From Verrucomicrobiota bacterium (lineage in GTDB: Bacteria; Verrucomicrobiota; Verrucomicrobiia; Limisphaerales; JADLHS01), in NCBI GenBank assembly GCA_013140495.1, contig JABFSR010000188.1, positions 1 through 40,861 on the forward strand: 40,861 nucleotides of DNA. Reading direction: 5' to 3'. Position numbers and translations under genes: made by a program. Below the pieces are notes generated by a model. The model did no database searches. It saw only the letters and a program-made list of their open reading frames with translations, and was not told the DNA's origin. Of this stretch, positions 1 to 6,084 are shown piece after piece. Each line of letters begins with the position of its first letter. Position 1 is the first letter of the stretch.

Positions 1-2
1 TA

Positions 3-1796
3 ATGTTCATGTGGCAGCCGATGATCAATAAAATCCGCCCGCCGAAACCGCTGCCGCCGCGTGACACCAACGCCATCGCCACTGCACAATCTCCCGCCGC
101 CCCACAAACGGGAGCGACCCCGGCTTCGGCCACCGCTTCACCCGCGGCGATCTCCACAACAGCCACCCGCGCTCCAATCTCCACCAATACCCCCGAACAG
201 CTTCTCGTGGTGACGAACGAAAATGCCCGCTACACATTTACTTCACACGGAGGTGGACTCAAGGAGATCGCCTTGGTGCATTACCGGGAAACCATCACCC
301 GGGAATCCAAAAAGAATCCAATCACAAATGGCGTCGCCTCGCTAAACTCGCAGGCGCACCTGCCGGTGCTTGCGGTGGTCGGTGACGAAAACGTGCAAGG
401 CGACGGTGTATTCACGTTGACGCTGACAGCAAATGTAATTCACGCCGAAAAAAACCTCGCCAACGGACTTCGAGTCACGAAGGAATTTCGGCTCGGAACC
501 AATTACCTCATTCACGCGTCCGTACGCCTTGAGAATTCATCGAGCAATGCCCTCACACTGCCGCAGCAGGACTGGGTGGTGGGCACGGCGACTCCGATGG
601 GCTGGGATGACGACGGCTCGCAAGTCGGCATGATGTGGTTTGACGGCGCAAAGAAACACGACACCACCGGCCCTTACTTCGACAACAAGACGCTCGGTTG
701 CTTCCCCGGCACACCACGCGCAGAGTATCGCGACGGCGCGAGCAACGTCGTCTGGACGGCCACTCACAACCAGTTTTTCTTCCTTGCCGCCATGCCTGAC
801 TCTCCGGCGCAACAGGTAACCGTTCACCGTTTCGATCTTCCACGCCCCACCAAGGGGAGGTTCAAGGACGAGAAAAATCCATCGCCGAAAGCCTACGAGA
901 CCGTGATGGTTTATCCCGGCGCAACTCTCGCCGCAGGCCAGGCCGTTGAAAGGAAATTCAATATCTTCGCCGGCCCGAAGGACTATCGCACGCTGGATCG
1001 CATTGGTAACAGCGTGATGAGCAAGGTGGACCTCGTGATGGGGTTCGACGGCTTCTTTGGCTTCTTCGCCAAAGTTCTCCTGCTCGGAATGAATGGCCTG
1101 CACGATTTTCTCCGCCTGCCCTATGGCTGGGCCATCATCGGCATCACCGTCATCATCAAACTCATCTTCTGGCCGCTCACCGCATTAAGCACCCGTTCCT
1201 CTCAAAAAATGGCTGCACTCGCACCGCAATTGGCCGCCTTAAAGGAAAAATACAAGGACGACCAGGTGAAGTTTCAGCAGAAGATGAGCGAGTTGTATCG
1301 CGAGAACGGCGTCAACCCCGTCACCGGCTGCATCCCGGTCTTGATTCAACTACCGGTATTTTTCGGATTGTTCGCGATGTTACGCAGCGCCATTGAACTG
1401 AGGGGTGCGAGTTTCTTTTGGGCCGTGGACCTTTCCAAGACCGACACACTATTCACCATTCCAGGATTGGGCTTCCTGCCCTTCATCGGCACGCCAGACG
1501 GACTCCCGCTCAACCTCCTGCCCATTCTGTATATCACAACCGCCATCTGGCAAACGCACACCACGCCGATGTCGCCCGGAATGGACCCGACGCAGCAAAA
1601 AATGATGCGCTGGATGCCGCTTATGTTTCTGGCCATTCTCTACAACTTCTCCTCCGGCCTCGCACTCTACATGACCGTGAACAACCTTCTAACCATTCTT
1701 CAAACGAAGATGATGAAGAAGAACCAACCTCCCGCGTCACCTGCGGCGCCCGCCACAGCTTCAGTATTGACGCCGGCGTCGAAAAAGAAAAAATGA
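3..1796 (+). CDS. yidC: YidC membrane protein insertase (5' end outside window)
   Basis: YidC inserts and folds inner-membrane proteins, alone or with SecYEG. The visible 597 residues begin with MFMWQPMINKIRPPKPLPP, which matches the end of the usual first transmembrane helix and the start of the periplasmic linker, so the true start almost certainly lies to the left of the window and the first ATG here is internal. A low-complexity Ala/Thr/Pro linker (about residues 20-65) is followed by the large periplasmic beta domain (about 65-330). The conserved C-terminal insertase core follows, with several hydrophobic helices, the conserved hydrophilic-groove arginine in STRSSQKM, and GCIPVLIQLPVFFGLF. 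The tail is lysine rich, as in ribosome-binding YidC tails. A KH/R3H gene follows about 50 bp downstream, the usual yidC-jag arrangement. Identification is firm; only the N-terminus is missing. Confidence 0.96.
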   Translation: MFMWQPMINKIRPPKPLPPRDTNAIATAQSPAAPQTGATPASATASPAAISTTATRAPISTNTPEQLLVVTNENARYTFTSHGGGLKEIALVHYRETITRESKKNPITNGVASLNSQAHLPVLAVVGDENVQGDGVFTLTLTANVIHAEKNLANGLRVTKEFRLGTNYLIHASVRLENSSSNALTLPQQDWVVGTATPMGWDDDGSQVGMMWFDGAKKHDTTGPYFDNKTLGCFPGTPRAEYRDGASNVVWTATHNQFFFLAAMPDSPAQQVTVHRFDLPRPTKGRFKDEKNPSPKAYETVMVYPGATLAAGQAVERKFNIFAGPKDYRTLDRIGNSVMSKVDLVMGFDGFFGFFAKVLLLGMNGLHDFLRLPYGWAIIGITVIIKLIFWPLTALSTRSSQKMAALAPQLAALKEKYKDDQVKFQQKMSELYRENGVNPVTGCIPVLIQLPVFFGLFAMLRSAIELRGASFFWAVDLSKTDTLFTIPGLGFLPFIGTPDGLPLNLLPILYITTAIWQTHTTPMSPGMDPTQQKMMRWMPLMFLAILYNFSSGLALYMTVNNLLTILQTKMMKKNQPPASPAAPATASVLTPASKKKK

Positions 1797-1846
1797 TGGC
1801 GATGAAACGATTCCTCACTCCGCATTCCGCACTCTGCATTTGACCT

Positions 1847-2296
1847 ATGCCCACTCAACCCAAAGCCACGCTCGAAAAAGTCCTCGAACTTCTCGGATTT
1901 CCCGCCACCGTGGAGGAACATTCGATGGACGACGGCATTATGCTCGACGTCAAGACCGAGGACTCCGGTCGCCTGATAGGACGCCAGGGGCAGATTCTTT
2001 CCGACCTTCAGTACATCACCAACCGCCTGCTTTTCCAACAGGACCGCAATGTCCCCAAAGTCATGGTGGACGTGGCCGGCTACCGCTCCCAGGCCCGCGA
2101 GGCTCTTGTGAAAAAGGCGCAGGAGGCCGCTGAAAAAGTCCGCCGCTGGGGCGACGTCGTCGAACTCGAGCCCCTCTCGTCATTTGATCGTCGCATCATT
2201 CATCAAGCGCTCAAGGACGATCCCGACATCGAAACCCAAAGCGTGGAAGTCGAGGGCACGGACAAGAAAGCCATTCTCCTCCGCCCAAAACACTGA
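1847..2296 (+). CDS. khpB: KH and R3H domain RNA-binding protein (KhpB/Jag family)
   Basis: A small RNA-binding protein of 149 residues. The KH domain carries the GRLIGRQGQ loop (about residues 45-53) in place of the canonical GxxG, and the C-terminal R3H-like segment contains SSFDRRIIHQAL and ends in LLRPKH. The N-terminal Jag_N domain of Firmicute proteins is absent, as is common outside Firmicutes. In other bacteria KhpB acts with KhpA as an RNA chaperone influencing cell elongation; that role here is inferred from family. The gene directly follows yidC on the same strand, the conserved synteny that supports the call. No clear Shine-Dalgarno sequence precedes the ATG. A single REP-like hairpin begins 5 bp after the stop codon. 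Confidence 0.93.
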   Translation: MPTQPKATLEKVLELLGFPATVEEHSMDDGIMLDVKTEDSGRLIGRQGQILSDLQYITNRLLFQQDRNVPKVMVDVAGYRSQAREALVKKAQEAAEKVRRWGDVVELEPLSSFDRRIIHQALKDDPDIETQSVEVEGTDKKAILLRPKH

Positions 2297-2300
2297 CCTG

Positions 2301-2323
2301 GGAGCGCTGGCATCTTGCCGGCG
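2301..2323 (+). repeat. REP-like hairpin, family D, single copy
   Basis: GGAG is followed by an 8-bp hairpin with loop TCT. It matches the copy at 4221-4243 at 20 of 23 positions. One stem pair changes from A-T to G-C between the copies, a compensatory change supporting a conserved structure. It sits between the convergent khpB and tauE-like genes, where it may also limit read-through. Confidence 0.7.
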
Positions 2324-2363
2324 TGTTCCCGTTCGATTCCGAAAACTGCGGTTCGCATTCGTC

Positions 2364-3128
2364 CTATCCCCTGCCCGCCTCCCACAACAGTTTTCCGCCC
2401 GCAAACACCAGCACGCCCGCCAGCACACGACTAAACGTCACACTGCTCCACCGTCGTGCTCCAAGATGAGTTCCCAGCAATGCACCGGCCACTGCGGGCA
2501 GCGTGAGCCAGAGCAAAGGACCCGCATGGGTAATTTTCCCCCAACCCGCGCCGGCCAGCCCGGCGACGGAGTTCAGCACGATGAATCCAGCCGAGATTCC
2601 ACCGGTTGTTTTCGGCTTCACCCAGCGAAGCAGGTACAGCAGCGGGCTTAAGAACACGCCGCCTCCAATACCGGTGAGCCCAGCCAGAAAACCAAGCACG
2701 ACACCGATGACCAGCGCCACCGGCCAAAGGAATTTCCGGAGCGCAACATCATCGGTCTGCCAGCGCGATCGCAGAAGCAAGACGCTGCCAGCCACCGTCA
2801 GCACCGCACCAAGAACAAGTTTGTACGCATGCGGACTGATATGGACCTTGCTGCCGATCATTGCGCACGGGACGGACGTGATTGCGAACATCAGCAGAAT
2901 TTTCCAGTCGGAATTGCCCGCCTGACGAAACCGCCACCACGCAACGCCCGCCACCAGCACATTGGTGATCAACACGGCGACGCGGGCGGAAGCTGGTGCG
3001 ACACCGAGCAACGCAAGCGCGGCGAGATAACCGGTAGCCCCACCGTGGCCGACGGATGAATAAAAAAACGCCACGACGCCAACCGCCGTCGCCAAATACA
3101 TCCAGCCGATGAGATTCAAGTCCGGCAC
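2364..3128 (-). CDS. TauE/SafE family sulfite/anion exporter, last gene of nitrate operon
   Basis: A polytopic inner-membrane protein of 254 residues from a GTG start at 3128 (an ATG lies 9 codons further in, at 3101). It is almost entirely hydrophobic helices with the family N-terminal motif FFYSSVGHGGATGYLAAL and a second glycine-rich repeat GFLAGLTGIGGGVFLSPLLYL, the paired inverted-repeat signature of TauE/SafE (YfcA-like) proteins. Members export sulfite, sulfoacetate or related anions, and most have no known substrate. The start overlaps the end of mobA by 13 bp, so it is translationally coupled to the molybdenum/nitrate operon. Its role in that operon is unclear: nitrite or sulfite efflux and molybdate or sulfate handling are all possible. 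The family call is strong and the substrate unknown. Confidence 0.88.
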   Translation of the reverse strand: MPDLNLIGWMYLATAVGVVAFFYSSVGHGGATGYLAALALLGVAPASARVAVLITNVLVAGVAWWRFRQAGNSDWKILLMFAITSVPCAMIGSKVHISPHAYKLVLGAVLTVAGSVLLLRSRWQTDDVALRKFLWPVALVIGVVLGFLAGLTGIGGGVFLSPLLYLLRWVKPKTTGGISAGFIVLNSVAGLAGAGWGKITHAGPLLWLTLPAVAGALLGTHLGARRWSSVTFSRVLAGVLVFAGGKLLWEAGRG

Positions 3129-3697
3129 GCCGAGTCAATGTCCGCTGGAGAATTCCAGTTCCTGAAATACTTGGCGTCGCGCGTCCCACAGTCAACGTAA
3201 ACCGCAAGCTTCCCCGTCACGCAACGCGCCGCGAAATCCCTTGCCCCCGGAACGCCGGTCTCCGACCCGGCTCGCAGAAGTTCCAGTTTCATCTTGGTTG
3301 GATAAAACGCGCCCAACGGTTCGACCTGCCCGGAAATACGAGGAATCGCGCCCGTTGTCGCCGTGCAATTCGCCGCCAGCCGCCCCAAAAACTCCGCGCT
3401 CATCTGCGGTAAATCCACCGCCAGCACCAGCAACAGCGGCAAGGAAGCCGCATCCAGCGCGCGTTCAATTCCCGCCAGCGGCCCGGCGTCGTCGAAGCGA
3501 TCCTGCAACACACGACAACCGAACGCCGAGTAGTCTGCATCCTTGCGACCGGAAATAAAAACCTCACTCGCCCCAATGGAAAGCACGAGTCCGATCTGTC
3601 TAGCCAGCAACGATAGACCGTCCAGTTGGAGCAACGCCTTGTCGCAACCCATCCGGGAGGATTTTCCACCTGCGAGAATGACCGCGCTGAACTTCAT
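3116..3697 (-). CDS. mobA: Molybdenum cofactor guanylyltransferase
   Basis: MobA transfers GMP from GTP to molybdopterin, giving the Mo-bis-MGD cofactor needed by the NarB-type nitrate reductase encoded upstream. The N-terminal nucleotide-binding motif LAGGKSSRMGCDKALLQLDG and the metal-binding acidic motif LAVDLPQMS (about residue 95) are intact. I chose the ATG at 3697 (193 residues, MKFSAVILAGG) over one four codons upstream because it forms a 4-base ATGA overlap with the stop of the MOSC gene. The 3' end overlaps the TauE/SafE gene. Near the C-terminus (plus-strand positions 3249-3274) a degenerate palindromic REP-like sequence is embedded in the reading frame, encoding part of RAGSETGVPGA; it looks tolerated and does not break the frame. 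Confidence 0.93.
   Translation of the reverse strand: MKFSAVILAGGKSSRMGCDKALLQLDGLSLLARQIGLVLSIGASEVFISGRKDADYSAFGCRVLQDRFDDAGPLAGIERALDAASLPLLLVLAVDLPQMSAEFLGRLAANCTATTGAIPRISGQVEPLGAFYPTKMKLELLRAGSETGVPGARDFAARCVTGKLAVYVDCGTRDAKYFRNWNSPADIDSACRT
3249..3274 (+). repeat. Degenerate REP-like arm inside mobA (family B)
   Basis: Twenty-two of 26 positions match the left arm of the palindrome at 5290-5315 in nirA, and the sequence can still fold into a hairpin with one bulge. The head reads GGAA instead of GGAG. No second inverted arm is nearby, so it would be a half-element or a relic; chance similarity in GC-rich coding sequence is not fully excluded. Confidence 0.45.
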
Positions 3698-4188
3698 GCG
3701 TCCACGCAAAGTTTGCCGTCGGTGAGTATGCGCGCCCGCAGACCACCCCGCCCGTGCAGCGCCGCTTCCGCGCCGGGCGCGATGGCCTCATTCATCCAAT
3801 GACACGGGCTGCACTCGCACACGCCTTCGAACTCCACGCCCTGCACCGCAAAACGTTTTCCAATGAGTGAATCCAGATTCACGCCGCGCGTGATGACGTT
3901 GCGCCGTGTCACGCCTGGAGATTTGCCGCCTCCGCCGAGTTTGTGGCAAACGTCCTCGAAAACCTCCGCCGAGAAAAATGTCACCTGCCCCTTGTAGTTT
4001 TCCTTGAAGCCAAAAAAACGGTCGCCGAACAAACCCTTCCCCGCCACGCACTCAATCTCCTTCACCGAAATCGTGGGATGCGTGCCCGCCGGTTTCTCGT
4101 GATGGCCAAAGAAATTATGCCCCGGCGAAATGAAAATCCCCGTCACGCGCAGATTGGCCGCATCAGTCGCATTCGTCTCATTGGTCAT
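3694..4188 (-). CDS. MOSC domain protein (molybdenum cofactor sulfur handling)
   Basis: A stand-alone MOSC domain of 164 residues. MOSC proteins bind or carry sulfur and molybdenum cofactor, as in the C-terminal domain of Moco sulfurase. Typical features seen are GIFISPGHNFFGH near the N-terminus, KGLFGDRFFG, RRNVITRGVNLDSLIGKRF, and the C-terminal CECSPCHWMNEA with GRGGLRARIL. The start is placed at the ATG at 4188 (MTNETNATDAANL). The open frame reaches further upstream, but that extension translates only palindromic repeat DNA (4221-4299) and is rejected. The gene lies between nirA and mobA, and its stop overlaps the mobA start by 4 bp. This placement supports a role in maturing the nitrate reductase cofactor. 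The exact substrate is not known. Confidence 0.88.
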   Translation of the reverse strand: MTNETNATDAANLRVTGIFISPGHNFFGHHEKPAGTHPTISVKEIECVAGKGLFGDRFFGFKENYKGQVTFFSAEVFEDVCHKLGGGGKSPGVTRRNVITRGVNLDSLIGKRFAVQGVEFEGVCECSPCHWMNEAIAPGAEAALHGRGGLRARILTDGKLCVDA

Positions 4189-4220
4189 AACAGCGCGGAA
4201 GTCTAGCGTGCGCCCACCCG

Positions 4221-4243
4221 GGAGCGCCAGCATCTTGCTGGCG
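4221..4243 (+). repeat. REP-like hairpin, family D, second copy
   Basis: GGAG is followed by the perfect hairpin CGCCAGCA-TCT-TGCTGGCG. It abuts the family A element at 4245, so two unrelated GGAG-headed hairpins stand in tandem in the gap between nirA and the MOSC gene. Confidence 0.75.
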
Positions 4244-4244
4244 A

Positions 4245-4299
4245 GCTGGAGTCCAAGCTTTAGCTTGTTCGTGGCACAGGCTGAAGCCTGAACTCCAAC
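4245..4299. repeat. REPIN-like inverted pair, family A (short loop)
   Basis: Two 23-nt arms (4245-4267 and 4277-4299) are inverted copies matching at 18 of 23 positions, separated by only 9 nt. Each arm has the form GGAG (or GGAG variant) followed by a CAAGCTTTAGCTTG-type mini-hairpin. Longer-looped copies of the same family occur at 18058-18130 and 19610-19685. It lies inside the nitrate operon between nirA and the MOSC gene. Confidence 0.8.
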
Positions 4300-4301
4300 G
4301 C

Positions 4302-6083
4302 TCACTCCGCGAACATCTCCTGCAACTTGCCCACCTCGTGCCGCGTGCTGAATTGTTGGAACGTCTCCGCGCCTTGCCGATGCTTGAGATAGGTGCGCAG
4401 CATTTTCTCAATCGTCTCCGGCAATTCGCTCGCGGTGACGCCAGAAAAAACCTGTCGTCCGACCGCTTGATTTTTTGCGAACCCGCCGCCAACGAAGACG
4501 TGGTACGCATCCACGCTCTCGCCACCAATCTTCGCCTTCGTGCCGAGGCAGCCGATGTCGCCCATGTAATGTTGCGCGCAGGAATTCGGACAGCCGGTGA
4601 CGTGGATGTTCACGGGTTGATCGAGTGGCACGCGCTTCTCGACCTGTTTGATGACTTCGAGCGCGTGGGCTTTGGTATTCGACTGCGCAAACTTACAGTA
4701 GGAATTTCCCGTGCATGCGATGACGCCGCTCGCCAGATTCGATTGCTTCGTGGGCAATCCCGTTTTGTCCAACGCCTTCTTCAGCGTCAGCACGAACGCG
4801 TCCGGCACGTTCGGGATGATGAAATTCTGCCAGACGGTCAGACGAATCTCACCGCTCCCGTAAAGCTCGGCCAGTTCCGCCACTCGCAACATCTGCTTCG
4901 GCGTGATGTTGCCGACCGGACACGTTGCCCCAACGTAATTCAGCCCTCGTTGCTTTTGCGGAAAATCGCCTACATGCGAATGTGCCAGTTCCTGCGACGC
5001 CCAACGCATCTGCGCCGCGTCGTAAGGCGCGCGTCGGAGTGTCGTGCCGAGCTTCTTTTCCACGAGCGCGAGATATTCGTCGAACGACATCGTTTCGAGC
5101 AGATGCTTGAGCCGCGCGCGCTTGCGATTCGTCCGACAGCCGTGTTCGATATAAACGCGCACCACCGCCGCGACGACCTTGGTGATCTCCGCTGGCGGCA
5201 CAACCACGCCGAGGTCACGAGCGAATGATTTGTGACCCGTCGCCCCACCTAGCGCGATGCGGAAATAAACGCCGGGCGGCAATACGTCCGGAGCGCCGGC
5301 CTCCGGCACGGCTCGTTGCGCTGCGGCATTACTTCGAGCCGTGCCAGAGGCCGGCGCTCCAACCAATACCGCCTTCACGCCCATGTCATTCGTGTCCTCG
5401 ACTGAACCGATCAACCCGCCGCCGTCGTAGGCGATATTGAACTTGCGCGGCAGATCGTAGAATGAACGGTCATTGATGATGACCTGCGCGATCTGTTGCA
5501 CGAACGGCTGCACGTCAATCAACTCCACCGGGTCAATGCCCGCCGTGGGATTCATCGTGAGATTGCGGATGTTATCCGCGCCCGCGCCGCGCGTGTGCAG
5601 ACCGATGGCTTGAACACGCCGTAAAAAGTCCGGCGCATCTTTGGGATAGATGAGCCGCATCTGGAGATTTGCGCGCGTGGTCACCTGCACGTAACCGCTC
5701 GTGATCTGTTGCGCGATGTGCGCCAGTTCGCGAAGCTGATATGACTTCAAGACGCCGCCCGGAATCCGCAGCCGCGACATGAACGCGTCCTTCACCGGCG
5801 TCAGAAAGAACAGTCCGTGCCACTTGAATCGGAACAGGTCCTCCTTGTCCGGCGCTTTGTTGCCGATGGCGTTCTCGACCAATTGCTCGTAAGCGTCGAG
5901 CGGATGCAACTCGCGTTTGATGCGTTCTTCGAGGATCAAATCCTCCTTCGCAGCCGGCGCGGGTTCAACATCGCTGAACTTTTGTCCACGCGCGTTTGCC
6001 CCGGCGAACAATCCTGCTAAATACTCCTTCTGCTCGGCGGTGAAACCGGCGCTGGCGATGGGTTCTGGTAAAGTTGAATTCAT
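4302..6083 (-). CDS. nirA: Ferredoxin-type assimilatory nitrite reductase (siroheme, 4Fe-4S)
   Basis: Reduces nitrite to ammonium with six electrons, using siroheme coupled to a [4Fe-4S] cluster. The 593-residue protein has two ferrodoxin-like half-domains followed by siroheme domains. Cluster cysteines are visible as C457 and C463 in ACTGNSYCKF and C498 and C502 in TGCPNSCAQ, the nitrite-reductase spacing. Substrate-binding basic residues lie in the TTRANLQMR segment. Two oddities: residues 1-28 contain FTAEQKEYLAGLFAG, which closely matches the N-terminus of the neighbouring diflavin reductase; and residues about 242-265 (GAPASGTARSNAAAQRAVPE and following) are encoded by a complete REPIN-like palindrome inserted in frame. 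The gene starts 1 bp after the diflavin reductase stop. Siroheme synthesis genes are not in the window. NirA is preferred over sulfite reductase because of the cysteine motif and the nitrate context. Confidence 0.92.
   Translation of the reverse strand: MNSTLPEPIASAGFTAEQKEYLAGLFAGANARGQKFSDVEPAPAAKEDLILEERIKRELHPLDAYEQLVENAIGNKAPDKEDLFRFKWHGLFFLTPVKDAFMSRLRIPGGVLKSYQLRELAHIAQQITSGYVQVTTRANLQMRLIYPKDAPDFLRRVQAIGLHTRGAGADNIRNLTMNPTAGIDPVELIDVQPFVQQIAQVIINDRSFYDLPRKFNIAYDGGGLIGSVEDTNDMGVKAVLVGAPASGTARSNAAAQRAVPEAGAPDVLPPGVYFRIALGGATGHKSFARDLGVVVPPAEITKVVAAVVRVYIEHGCRTNRKRARLKHLLETMSFDEYLALVEKKLGTTLRRAPYDAAQMRWASQELAHSHVGDFPQKQRGLNYVGATCPVGNITPKQMLRVAELAELYGSGEIRLTVWQNFIIPNVPDAFVLTLKKALDKTGLPTKQSNLASGVIACTGNSYCKFAQSNTKAHALEVIKQVEKRVPLDQPVNIHVTGCPNSCAQHYMGDIGCLGTKAKIGGESVDAYHVFVGGGFAKNQAVGRQVFSGVTASELPETIEKMLRTYLKHRQGAETFQQFSTRHEVGKLQEMFAE
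5290..5360. repeat. REPIN-like inverted pair, family B, inside nirA
   Basis: Arms at 5290-5315 and 5335-5360 are reverse complements at 25 of 26 positions, with a 19-nt loop. Each arm begins with GGAG and folds on itself around GCCGG-CCT-CCGGC. The element is read through in the nirA frame as an Ala/Gly/Pro/Arg-rich loop. The 71-bp palindrome, with about one flanking base, is a multiple of three. Confidence 0.9.
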
Positions 6084-6084
6084 C

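Noticed and set aside
4189..4305. N-terminal extension of the MOSC protein
   Set aside because: It would translate the REP-like elements at 4221-4299; the conserved domain starts after the ATG at 4188.
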